Assembly (NCBI RefSeq): GCF_900199405.1
Contig: NZ_LT963430.1
Span: 682,001-746,000, forward strand
Source of the DNA: Beduinella massiliensis
GTDB lineage: Bacteria > Bacillota > Clostridia > Christensenellales > Aristaeellaceae
Direction: 5' to 3'
DNA: 64,000 nucleotides
Positions within the stretch are counted from its first letter, which is position 1. Every line of letters starts with the position of its first letter. Shown here one piece after another: positions 53,128-62,762 of this stretch. The translations under genes and the position numbers were made by a program. The notes below the pieces were generated by a model. That model ran no database searches and was not told the origin of the DNA. It was given only the letters and a program-made list of their open reading frames with translations.

Positions 53128-53217
53128 TTATCGTCTGTTCGATTTGCCGAGCGCGTAAGCGCTGAGCATTAAACCGGCGATAGAGATGAGAAACGCGAGT
53201 AACTCGATGTTTGTCAT
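53128..53217 (-). pseudogene. Type I toxin peptide, copy 6 (inactive module)
   Basis: The 29-codon peptide is identical to copy 5, but the Shine-Dalgarno GGAGGTGG is changed to GGAGATGG, its leader holds the 87-bp hairpin element, and its promoter is gone: the module stops at accttcctg (53357-53365) and cassette 4 follows directly. It is probably not expressed. Confidence 0.7.
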
Positions 53218-53260
53218 CTATACCATCTCCGCTTCTGTACAGGACGTTGCGGAGGGAAAC

Positions 53261-53347
53261 CGCAGGGAGAGCAAAGCCCGACTAGGCCCGCGCAATTTGA
53301 AAAATTGCCGGGCCGTACCCGGCGTGCGTAGCAGGCGGGGCGACTTA
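53261..53347. repeat. Hairpin element, copy b (inside toxin leader, module 6)
   Basis: 87 bp (cgcaggg..gcgactta) replace 'ca' in the leader sequence ggagggaaac-ca-ccctgtaag of intact modules. The centre is the GGCCCG..CAATTT/AAATTG..CGGGCC hairpin. Confidence 0.75.
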
Positions 53348-53365
53348 CCCTGTAAGACCTTCCTG

Positions 53366-54040
53366 GTAGACGCAAAAAAATGCCGCTCCTTCGGCTGGGA
53401 TGCCGAGCTCCAATCGCTCGGGGCCATACCTAAGAACAGCTACATCCGTATGGTACCACAAATATCTTCGGATGTCAATAACCAGTCTACGCAGGACGGC
53501 GGAAAAGATGCATCCGGGAAGCAATTTTCTGTTGAGCAGGGCGCGGAGGATGAAAATGGCGTTCCGGAAACCATGGACGAGGCGGGCAATTTGCAGGAGA
53601 CAACGGACGCAAACGGTGATATAATGGAGGTGGATAAAGGCGAAAATACGTTCGTGAATATGGAAGCTGGAGCCTCCGACGTTTCGGGAGGCACCGATGA
53701 ATCAAATGATGTGCTGCCAAAAGCAGTTGTACTCAAAGGAAATTATTCTGAAACATATCAAAATAAGTTACAAAATGTATATGAACAGATCATACCGTTA
53801 GGTTATAAACCAACAGAACATAGTTTGAATAGAATACTAGGGAGGATGAAACAAGGGAAATTTGATTCTCTACAGGATGTAATTGATACATTACAGACAG
53901 GAACTAAGTATTGGGATCCTGAATATGGTGGCTATGTTATGTATAAGAATGAAATATCTATACATATAACTGAAGACGGGATAATTACAACGGTAATAGG
54001 GAAAGCAAAAATTAAAGATACTTGGGAGGAAGTTAAATGA
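53366..54040 (+). pseudogene. Orphan toxin cassette 4 (short arm, RelE/BECR-like tip)
   Basis: It begins abruptly at gtagacgcaaaaaaatgcc, the last part of the MuF_C-like domain (same as toxin 2 from 47581), so only ~90 codons of constant arm remain. After G-D-I-M-E-V-D-K-G-E-N-T-F a new tip runs to 54040: H-S-L-N-R-I-L-G-R-M near the middle, then Y-V-M-Y-K-N-E-I-S-I and I-T-T-V-I-G-K-A, a pattern like RelE/colicin-type BECR RNases. No start site is present. The AT-rich tip overlaps the next gene by 4 nt (ATGA), as in active toxin-immunity pairs. Confidence 0.7.
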
Positions 54041-54336
54041 ACGCATACAAGAATATTATTAATATTGTAGACGAGTTTTTACACAAAAAAAACGATGCGA
54101 AAGAGAGTGAAGCGTTTTCAGAACTATTTATGGATATGTTTTTTGATTTTAACGATGAGTTATATAAAGAGCTGCCGCGAGATCAATACGATATTCTTTC
54201 CGATATGAATTATGCTTGTGACTTGTACGAGAAGTGCCCGGCAATCAGGGAGGCTGAGACTTTTTGTCTCGACGAAGAGAAGTTAAAAAACAAAATTGAG
54301 AAACTCAGGAATACATTAAAGCATGGTGAAGTTTAA
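54037..54336 (+). CDS. Putative immunity protein of cassette 4
   Basis: A 99-aa acidic, helical protein (starts M-N-A-Y-K-N-I-I-N-I-V-D-E-F; ends L-K-N-K-I-E-K-L-R-N-T-L-K) whose ATG overlaps the toxin tip stop. No family is recognised. High negative charge and position make it the likely cognate immunity protein. Confidence 0.6.
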   Translation: MNAYKNIINIVDEFLHKKNDAKESEAFSELFMDMFFDFNDELYKELPRDQYDILSDMNYACDLYEKCPAIREAETFCLDEEKLKNKIEKLRNTLKHGEV

Positions 54337-54376
54337 TTGTCGGTGAAATCAATTCTAATTTCGGAGGAATAGTTTT

Positions 54377-54679
54377 ATGGAAAAGAAACAAAAAAAGAGA
54401 CTTGAGGATTATGAATGGCTGCGCGTTCGATATATCGGAGATTACTACAAGGTATCGCTGATAAAAGGTAAAGAGTACAACGCGATGGTTAGACATCCAA
54501 AATGGTATGCAATCTGCGATGAATCGGAAGAATACTATATGTTCCCTGCCGGAATGTTTGAAGTCTTAGGCAAAGGAGAACCTGCTGTAGAACATTATAG
54601 GGAGTCGCTCAAGAAAGACCAGTATGACCCCAACGACGTCGTTAAATATCCCGACGTGATTATCAAAAAGGAAGATTGA
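54377..54679 (+). CDS. Second small gene of cassette 4
   Basis: A 100-aa protein with a good CGGAGGAA site before ATG 54377. It contains D-Y-E-W-L-R-V-R-Y-I-G-D-Y-Y-K-V-S and W-Y-A-I-C-D-E-S-E-E-Y-Y-M-F-P. No family is recognised. It may be another immunity gene left from an earlier tip, as is common in polymorphic toxin loci. Confidence 0.55.
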   Translation: MEKKQKKRLEDYEWLRVRYIGDYYKVSLIKGKEYNAMVRHPKWYAICDESEEYYMFPAGMFEVLGKGEPAVEHYRESLKKDQYDPNDVVKYPDVIIKKED

Positions 54680-54795
54680 AGGCAAAGGAGGTTCTCGCCG
54701 CCCCGAAGATGGCGGCGGCAACCCGCTGCACCTTCATGAACAAAAGAACCGCGCCCCTCTTGACGAGGGGCGCGGGTGTGCTGTACAATGTAGGC

Positions 54796-54898
54796 AGGAA
54801 GGGTGCAACCTTCAGGGTGGTAACACCACCGAACGGCTTAAGGGTTTAGAGCCACGAAAACCGCCAGCAGGCGCAAACTGCAAGGCGGTTTTTAATTT
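54796..54898 (+). ncRNA. Antisense antitoxin RNA, copy 7
   Basis: Promoter TTGACG (54770-54775) followed by the same spacer and a TACAAT box ending near 54789, with the -35 in the loop of CCGCGCCCCTC/GAGGGGCGCGG. Hairpins are GGTGGT/ACCACC and GGCTTA/TAGAGCC; terminator as in other copies. It follows the second small gene of cassette 4. Confidence 0.72.
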
Positions 54899-54986
54899 AT
54901 CGTCTGTTCGATTTGCCGAGCGCGTAAGCGCTGAGCATTAAACCGGCGATAGAGATGAGAAACGCGAGTAACTCGATGTTTGTCAT
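54897..54986 (-). CDS. Holin-like type I toxin peptide, copy 7 (29 aa)
   Basis: The peptide is identical to copy 5, with silent differences only. GGAGGTGG and the promoter TTGACA-18-TAAAAT are intact, so this module is probably functional. Confidence 0.75.
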   Translation of the reverse strand: MTNIELLAFLISIAGLMLSAYALGKSNRR

Positions 54987-55122
54987 CTATACCACCTCCG
55001 CTTCTGTACAGCACGTTGCGGAGGGGAACCACCCTGTAAGACCTTCCTGCCTACATAACGATTTTAACAGGCATCCACTGCGCGTGTCAAGGAAAATCCC
55101 AGCAGCATAGAACGAAGAAACA

Positions 55123-55168
55123 GGGCCCGACGTCAAGGCAAGCTTTTGCCGAGATGCCGGGCTTTTTT
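55123..55168 (+). terminator. Terminator before cassette 5
   Basis: Same structure as 49055-49100: GGGCCCG and CCGGGC arms around an inner GGCAAGCTTTTGCC stem, then six T. The cassette arm begins ~30 bp later. Confidence 0.72.
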
Positions 55169-56842
55169 GTTTGCTTCCGTTGCAGCGCCTGGTGACAGAG
55201 GAAGTGCTGTCTGCGCAGAAGACGAACAAGCAGGAGACGGAGACGGCGGACAAGCTGGCGGCGCAGGCGGCGGAGTACGAAAGCACGGCGGCGCAGCACG
55301 ACCGGCAGGTACAGGAGGCGACGGAGCAGCTTCTGAGCGGCGAGGGCGATTCGAAAGCGCTGGGCGAAAAGATTCAGAAGGAAGCGGAGGCGCGGGACGA
55401 GGCGCAGGGGAAAGCGGATGGACTGCGGGCGCAGGAGCAGGAGCACCGGGGCCTGGCGCAAGAGGCGCAGACGCAGCTCAACGATCTGATGCAGCAGGGA
55501 ATGAACGAGCTGCGCAGGCAGAGCCTGTCACAGGCGGTCGCGAACAACGTGCTGTCGATGGAAACGATCCAGATGCAGGCGGCAGCGCGCGCGGGCGGCG
55601 TGGCGGCGGCGTACGAGGGGCTCGACACGAAAGACCGGAAGGTGAAGCGGTACATCGGGGACTTCACGCGGCGCACGGGCGTGGAGGTGACGTTTGAGAA
55701 GCTGGGGCCGGGGATCGAAGGGTACTACGACCGTGAGAACGGGCGCATGGTGCTTTCCAGCAAGCTGGACGGCGCGTCGGCGGTGAAGGCGGTGAGCGTG
55801 CACGAATTGACGCACCACCTGGAAGGGACGGCGGGCTACGACGAGTACGCGGCGTTCGTGCTGGAAAGCCGGTACGGTTCGGACGAGGCGGCGCTTTCGG
55901 AGGCGATAGCGCAGACGACGGAAGCGTATGCGCGCGCGGGGATCGAGCTGGACGAGGACGGCGCGAGGCGGGAGCTGGTGGCGCAGGCGACGCGGGAGGT
56001 AATCTACGCGGACAGCGCGGCGGTGGACCGGCTGGTGCGGACGGACCGGAACGCGGCGCAGCGAATCTACGACGGAATCAAGGACTTCGTGAAGGGCCTC
56101 GGCGTGGACAGGAACGACCCGCAGTACGCGGACATCCGCAAGGCGCAGAAGCTGTTTGAAAACACGCTGAACGAAAAGAAAACCCTCGCCGGCGGCGAGG
56201 GAGCAGACGGGAACCTGCCCGAAATTCAGTATACGATCGAGAAGAGCTTTTACCAGCAGATCGACGAGGTGCAGAAGGGCACGTTCCCGCGTTACGATCA
56301 GGTTTACATTTCAAATACAAACGAAGTGCTGCGCGTCCTCGGCGTGAAGGAGCTGCCGATTCTCATGTCGCCCGATAAGCTGAAGCTCGTCATGGGCAAG
56401 GAAGGGCGCGTCGACGGCAAGAACCAGCACGGCCTGACCATCAGGCAGCTGGGCCAACTGCCCAAGGCGATGGAGCAGCCGCTGGCCGTGATCGGGTCGA
56501 AGAGCGTGCCGGGAAGAATCATCGTCATGACGTCGCTGCCGGATGCAAAAGGAAACAGCATTGTCGTGCCGATTGAGCTGAATACAAAGGGGCGCCTGGG
56601 CGGAGAGTACGTGGATGCGCACGTCGCGGCGAGCGCCTACGGCAAGAGCCACGCGGAAAACATGTTTATGCAGGCCATAGCGGACAATGAAATCTACTAC
56701 GTAGACGCAAAAAAATGCCGCTCCTTCGGCTGGGAAGCCGAGCTCCAATCGCTCGGTGCCATACCTAAGAACGGCTACATCCGTATGATACCACAAATAT
56801 CTTCGGATGTCAATAACCAGTCTACGCAGGACGGCGGAAAAG

Positions 56843-57906
56843 TGTAGGAGTACAATACATATTGGACAGTAGAAGAAAAAAAGGATGAAGGATATGGCCT
56901 CATCGGTTATAGTTGGAGTTGCGGACAACAACTATACGAGAGGGGGCCACATCCTTCATGAGCAAGAGTATAACACAGGACATGGCATATCGGCAATCCC
57001 TGATGAAGTATGCGGTGAAATACGGCGTGAGCCGGGCCAGCCGGAAATACAACAAGAGCCGGTCGTATATCTACTTCTGGAAAGCTCGCTGGGATGGGAG
57101 CATGGCCTCCCTGGCCTGCCAGTCCCGACGTCCCCACAGTCATCCCAACCAGCATACCGAAGCAGAGCTGAAGCTGATCCGGGATATGCGCCGCAGAGAT
57201 CCCAAACTAGGTATGGTGGAACTGTGGCACCGCTTACGTCGGCGGGGATATACCCGCCGCCCGGAGAGCCTCTTCCGCGTAATGCGGAAACTAGGGTTAT
57301 TCCCACAAGTAGAGAAGAAGCCGGCTTATAGGCCCAAGCCTTATGAGCAGATGACCTATCCTGGACAGCGCGTTCAGGTGGATGTGAAGGTGGTGCCCCG
57401 CCGCTGTATCGCGGACCCGGAGCTGCGCCTGTTTCAGTACACTGCCATGGATGAGTTTACCCGACTGCGCTTCCTGGCCGCTTACCCTGAGCAGTCTACT
57501 TATTCTTCCGCTGACTTTCTCAAAAGGCTGTTCAAGTGGTATGCCCGCCGGGGTATCCGGGTAGAGTGTGTCCAGACCGACAACGGCTTTGAATTCACCA
57601 ACCGCTTTTCCAACAGCAAACGCAATCAGGTAACTCTGTTTGAGAAAACGGCTGCTGATCTGGGAATTCGTCATAAGCTCATAAAACCATACACACCTCG
57701 CCACAACGGTAAGGTTGAACGCAGTCACAGAGAAGACCAAAAGCTATTCTACAATACCCACTCTTTCTTCTCGCTCGATGACTTTGGTGGGCAGCTAGCT
57801 GCCCACCAAGCTCGCACCAACAACAGACCGATGCGCCCTCTCCTTTGGGCTTCGCCTAGAGAGTTCCTTCTTGCTTTCACTGTCCAAGATGTTTGACAAA
57901 CCTACA
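56843..57906 (+). mobile_element. IS481-like insertion sequence with 23-25-bp target duplication
   Basis: Ends are TGTAGGAGTACAATACATATT and the inverse of TGTAGGTTTGTCAAACATCTT, each followed by GGACAGT. The target agtctacgcaggacggcgga plus aaa is present on both sides (56819-56841 and 57908-57930); because the flanking bases also match, the duplication may be up to 25 bp (56818-56842 and 57907-57931). The single ORF fills the element. Confidence 0.85.
56958..57896 (+). CDS. IS481-like DDE transposase
   Basis: A 312-aa protein; ATG 56958 (M-S-K-S-I-T-Q-D-M-A-Y-R) follows AGAGGGGG. The N-terminal HTH (Y-A-V-K-Y-G-V-S-R-A-S-R-K-Y) is followed by an integrase core with V-Q-V-D-V-K-V-V-P (first Asp), V-Q-T-D-N-G-F-E-F (second Asp) and H-N-G-K-V-E-R-S-H (Glu). 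All three catalytic residues are present. Very similar proteins are common in gut Clostridia, so this is a recent arrival. The long target duplication is unusual for IS481 and closer to the IS1202 family. Confidence 0.9.
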   Translation: MSKSITQDMAYRQSLMKYAVKYGVSRASRKYNKSRSYIYFWKARWDGSMASLACQSRRPHSHPNQHTEAELKLIRDMRRRDPKLGMVELWHRLRRRGYTRRPESLFRVMRKLGLFPQVEKKPAYRPKPYEQMTYPGQRVQVDVKVVPRRCIADPELRLFQYTAMDEFTRLRFLAAYPEQSTYSSADFLKRLFKWYARRGIRVECVQTDNGFEFTNRFSNSKRNQVTLFEKTAADLGIRHKLIKPYTPRHNGKVERSHREDQKLFYNTHSFFSLDDFGGQLAAHQARTNNRPMRPLLWASPREFLLAFTVQDV

Positions 57907-58704
57907 CAGTCTACGCAGGACGGCGGAAAAGATGCATCCGGGAAGCAATTTTCTGTTGAGCAGGGCGCGGAGGGAGGAACGGAGGACGAAAGTGCAAATG
58001 CGCTGACGGAAGACAGAAGCCTGGAAAACAGAGAAATGCCCGAAGAAACGGGCAATCCGCAGGATGGAAACGATGCGACAGCGCGGACGGAAACCGGCGG
58101 GGAAGAAAACCTGATGGAGCAGGCCGCGGAGACGGAAGCCCCGATGGAAAAAACGGAAGAGGGGTTGAAGAAGCTGCCCAGCAGCTACATCGACAAATCG
58201 ACCGAGAAGCACACGCCGGAGCAAATCGAACGCATGTGGAATTACAAAAACGCGGTCGATCCCCGCATTCTGGAGATGGCACAGATGTACAGGGAGGATA
58301 AGCACGCAAAATTCAAGCGTTTGACAATTTCGGAGGTGAGCGAACACGAGGCGAAGGACATTCTGTCGCTGACCGGTGTAGATGTGTCGGGATACGTACA
58401 TGCGGTGGACCGTAACTTCTTTGAGCATGTAGAACGCAGACACGGGCCGGACGGGCAGCAGGATAGAAGTATGGCGGATTTAAACGACGTAGCGAGAGCG
58501 ACATACGTCATAAATAATTATGATGATGTAAAGCTTCTTGTTGAAAATGATGGAACACCTACAACAACTATTGCCTATGTAGATAAAAATGCAAAACCTG
58601 ATTTGCTTATACAGTACTCAAAGCAGATTGATGGTGTAGCCTATGTGGTAGAAGCTGTCGGGTCTAATGCTTGGCGAAAACTTTGGCTCTTGTCAGCTTA
58701 TATC

Positions 58705-58807
58705 AAAAAATAAATGCCCTGTGCAAGCACAGAGCATCGTCAGTTACGCAAACGGCTCATGCCGAGGCCTTGGCCACAACGTCCGAAACGCAAATGCTTC
58801 TCCTGAC
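58705..58807 (-). ncRNA. Convergent small RNA at the end of BECR cassette 5
   Basis: Promoter TTGACT (complement of 58837-58842), 17 bp, TATACT (58814-58819). The ~103-nt RNA ends at CTGTGC/GCACAG (58719-58732) plus T-run. It shares gcgtttcggacgt and ccgtttgcgtaa blocks with the copy at 48492-48596. A 21-codon frame present here is not kept in the other copy, so it is probably an RNA, not a peptide gene. Confidence 0.65.
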
Positions 58808-58860
58808 ATAATTAGTATAACGTAGTTCTTTAAAAAAGTCAAGAGAAGATCAATGACCAG

Positions 58861-61800
58861 ATGGCCGCGCAGGGCGCGCGGGCAAAGGCAGAGGAGGAAA
58901 GGCAGAAGAAGAGCCAGCCCAGCGTCCCCGACCCGGCGGCAGTAAGCACCGGCACATCCGCTAAGGCGGCGGGCATCGCCGCCAACGGGGAAAAAGAAAC
59001 GCAAACGACGGAGCAATACGGCCCGCAGCTGCCGGAGGGCTTGCGCCACGACCCGGAGATGGACGGGCAGTTTGTGGACAGCTTTATTCAGGCGCGGCTG
59101 CGGGGCCCGCAGGCCTTTGCCGCGTGGGTGGATACCCTGCCGCTGCCGGGAAGCGGCGCGAAGGAGACGGCGGCCGCTCCCCTGTTTGCCCAGACGAACG
59201 GCGGAGATGTGCAGCCGGTTGAAACCGTGGACGGGCAGGGGGATGCCGCGCAGGAGCCGGACGAGGTGGGGCTCGTGGAGGCGGCGCTTGACAGGGTCGA
59301 AGGGGCGAACGCGGAGGCGGAAACGGAGGAAAACGGCCCGACACCTGCGCTGACGGAAGAGCCGACGGAAGAGCCGATGCCTCAGCCGACGCCCGGCCCG
59401 ACACCTGAGCCGACGCCCGGCCCGACGGAAGAGCCGACGGAAGAGCCGAGGCCTCAGCCCATGCCGGGCCCAACGCCCGGCCCGACGCCGGAACCCGAAC
59501 AGGGCACGCAGACGGAATCCACGGAGGAGCCGACACCCGAACTGGCAGCGGAACAGCCGCTTGAAGAGAGCGCGACATTGCAGCAGGCGACGCCAGCCCT
59601 CGAAGACGGGGTATCCGCGGCTGAGCAGGAAACGGAGCCAGACGACGCGGCGGAAGAAATAGATTTGTGGAGCGCAAACACAGATTACGTAGCGGGGATC
59701 GACACGCAGCTAAAGGAGATACGCGAGCGGATCGCCGCGATCGATGGGGAGCTCGCAGAAGGTCCGAACGAGGCGCTGAGCGCTGAGCGCGAACAGCTCG
59801 TAGAGAGCCAGAAGCAATTAAGGAGCGACCGCGCGCGGGGCGTGGGCAAATGGACGGTCGCGGAAGAGCTGGTTCAGTCCATACAGGAGCAGTGGGAGAC
59901 GCTGCAAGCGCAGTTTGATGCGGGAGATTACCGCGCGTTTATCGAGGATGAAGAGCTGTGGGACGCGGTGAAGGACGACCCGGAGAGCGCGAAATACGCG
60001 GCGCAGACGGAGTTGGGGCGCCGGCAGAAGGAATTGAACCTGCAAAGTACGGTGGTGCTGGCGCATCAGCCCCATGACGACGAAACGCGGTTTTACCGCA
60101 GCACGGCGGATTCCAGCTGGCTGAAAATGCTCTACGATCGGGAAATTGCGCTGCAAAGCGGGGATACGGCGCGCGTGCAGGAGATCAACGCGGCCATGGA
60201 CGCGGCGGGCTTTGAAAAAAAGTGGCCGGAGGAGGTCGCGGCCGAGAAAAGGCTTCAGGAGGAGATGATCGCCTATCAGCGGGAGCAGGGCGACGAGGTA
60301 ACGCGCCAAAAGCTCGGGTACGCGGCAGATCGAAAGCTGACGGACGAAGACTACCTGCGGGCGGCACAAATCGACGGGGACTTTACAATGTTCAATCTTT
60401 GGCATGATCCAAAAGCGATCGCAGATTTTTTCTCTCTTAGCGGCGATGTGAATCTGTTTGAAGAGATTGGGAAAAATGGCATCTTTGGAGGTCTGTTCAG
60501 CTATACGGAAAAATCAAAAGAGGGCTATGAAGATCGGTTGAATCAGGCGGTTCAAATAATTATAGGTGATGGCGCAAGCTACGCACAGACAAAAAACGCA
60601 AAGGACATTTTGAGTGTGGTGCCTTCCGTAAGCGGAGGAGCTATACAGGGCGTTCTCAGCATCGCGGACGCCCTCCCCTTCGTCATCACCGAAATGTATT
60701 ACCAGGTGAACAAGAATCGACTGGGTACGGAAGAATCGTGGGAACAGATGCGGATGGACGACTGGTTCTTCAACGTGATGTGCATGGTTAGAGACTTTTC
60801 GTCCGATGTGATGGATTCTATGGACGTGGATGTGTCGGCGCGCAGCAAGTGGGTCGGAATGGCGGAGGGCGTATCCTATACGGTGGCGCAGAACCTTAGA
60901 ATTTATGAGCTGAGCCGCGGAGTCGCAAATTTGCTCGTGTCCAACTTTGCCCATACGATACCGCAGGCAGGCAAGCTGTTCACGACAGTGCGCCTTGTAA
61001 CGCAGGATGTTGGATTTTGGATGACCGGTTACAAGAGCTGCGTGCAGGAGGCGCTTGTGGCTGGGGCGACGCAGGAAGAGGCATTTTGGTACGGCGTGGT
61101 CGGCGCATCCATTAGCGCCGCGGTAGAGCGCATCGATGACCTTGGCGGGCGATATTGGGGAAGCGCGGACAGCGCCACCCAGGGCTTGATGAAGTACTTC
61201 GAAGGGCGCGGAGAGAAGTGGAAATGGGTAGAAAGCATGGCCGACAGCTTCTTAGGGGAGCGCGTTGAATCGCGAATCGAGGATCCGCTGCAGGCGCTGG
61301 CGCAGAAGATCCTGTACGACCCGGACAAGCCGTGGTACGGCAAGGACGGCGTCTTCGACCCGGAGCGCTCGAATGAAGCGGCGAGAATCAGCGGCATCGG
61401 CGGTCTGATTCTGGGCGGCCTTGGCGGCATTTCAGCGCGCCGTGCGCAGATACAGGCGCAGGGAGGCGTGGATGTTGAAACCGGCAATCCAAATACAAAG
61501 GCGATTGAATCAGCGGCAAAAGCCGCTGCGGCGCTAGGAGACGAGAACAGCAGCCAGAAGACGCAGAACATAGCGACGAAGGTGCTGGATTCGGTGACCG
61601 AAAACGGGGACGCGCCGGAATACATGATGAAGGCGCTGGAGGACGCGCGGACAGAGGACATAGCGGCGAAGGCGACGGGCGGAAAGGCCGCCAAATCGCG
61701 CGAGGAACTGGGGAAGGCGCAAGACGGGCTGAAGGAAAAGATAGGGAAAAGAAGCATTGCGGAGGCGAACGTACAGAAGCAGGAGCAGTGGCTGCTCGGG

Positions 61801-62760
61801 ATGAAGAAGGCGCTGAAGGAAAACCCGACGCCGGAAAACCTGAAGGCATACCAAAAGGCGCAGGCGGATCACAGGGCGGCGCAGCAGCAGTTGGAACGCG
61901 CGCAGCAGGAGGTGATCGCGCAGCAGCGAGCGGTAAACGGCTAGAAGGAGCAGGCGGATGCGGATTACAAGACGTCGCAGCAGGATAAGGTAAAGCTGGA
62001 GGAATCGATCCGCGGGGTGCAGGATGGAATTGCCGCGCTGCCGCAGGAGCAGCAGGCGGGCCTGCGCGAGCTGTGGCAGAAGAACGTGGAAGCGCTCGGC
62101 ATAGACGAGGGCACGGCGGCTACCTTGGAGGCCGTGCAGGAGGCGCGGAAGGCGGCTGCGGAGGTTGAAGCAGAAAAAACGGAATCTCAGAATATTTCAG
62201 AAGAAACGGGTGATTTGCAGGAGACAACGGACGCAGACGGTGATATAATGGAGGAGGATAAAGGCGAAAATACGTTCGCAGATTTGACGGCAGAAGAAGA
62301 AATAACAGATCAGAGCGCTAGCGAAAATGATATAGAGAAACCGAATGAAGAGCAAGTAGTAATTAAATTCTTGCCAACTTCAGGGATTCCAATTGCTAAT
62401 AATCCTGATAAAACCACAACTATTTTAGGCAGGTATCAAACTGATATAAAATGGATAATCGAGGAGCTTAATATCGAAAAAAATACAGATTTCGGAGAAA
62501 AAAAGGGAGGTTTCAATGTACTAAATGTTCCAGATGATTTTTACATTACCGGCGAACAATTTTGGCAGGAATACAATAAACCATTTCTTGATGCTGCAAT
62601 AGAAAGAGGCGACGATATTGTAATGACGACACCTATTAATAATAGCTCAATGTACCTTATCTCTGGAGAAATTACAGGTTATGGAAGAGAATATCAGTAT
62701 TTGTGTTCTCATGGTTATGAACTTGTCAATGGGAAAATGGTGAAAAAAGAGGAGGAATAA
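58861..62760 (+). pseudogene. Toxin cassette 6 (toxin 1-like body, new tip) with an internal stop
   Basis: The frame from 58861 shares G-I-A-A-N-G-E-K-E-T-Q-T-T and L-R-H-D-P-E-M-D-x-Q-F-V-D-S with toxin 1, then a Pro/Glu/Thr repeat (~160-220), coiled coil, glycine-rich hydrophobic helices and the C-terminal coiled coil. A TAG at 61942-61944 (codon 1028) interrupts it; the frame continues as K-E-Q-A-D-A-D-Y-K. After G-D-I-M-E-E-D-K-G-E-N-T-F-A the tip shows T-T-T-I-L-G-R-Y, G-G-F-N-V-L-N-V-P-D-D and R-G-D-D-I-V-M-T-T, motifs recalling tips of CDI/hemagglutinin-type toxins. The N-terminus lacks the toxin 1 start block, and the start site is weak. Confidence 0.7.
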
Positions 62761-62762
62761 GG

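Larger units (their letters stand above)
55195..58713 (+). pseudogene. Orphan toxin cassette 5 (BECR tip), interrupted by an IS481-like element
   Basis: From 55201 it follows toxin 2 (46081 on): coiled coil, H-E-L-T-H-H, MuF_C-like domain. At 56842 the IS element begins; the frame continues at 57908 with the acidic linker and a BECR tip (F-F-E-H-V-E-R-R-H-G, Y-V-V-E-A-V-G, W-L-L-S-A-Y-I) ending at 58713. The tip differs from that of toxin 2 mainly after about 58285. No start site is present. Like toxin 2 it has no immunity ORF but ends with the convergent RNA gene. It is a silent allele of toxin 2. Confidence 0.75.

Noticed and set aside
53186-53365. Start of cassette 4 toxin inside the toxin-antitoxin module
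   Set aside because: The frame is open from 53186 through the leader and hairpin element, but this is chance; homology to toxin 2 starts only at 53366.
55171-55200. TTG start for cassette 5 (and the matching TTG at 49103 for cassette 3)
   Set aside because: Both TTG codons lie in or next to the terminator T-run and have no Shine-Dalgarno sequence.
58741-58807. 21-codon peptide gene inside the convergent RNA
   Set aside because: The frame is lost in the copy at 48.5 kb through a 1-nt length difference, and there is no convincing ribosome binding site.
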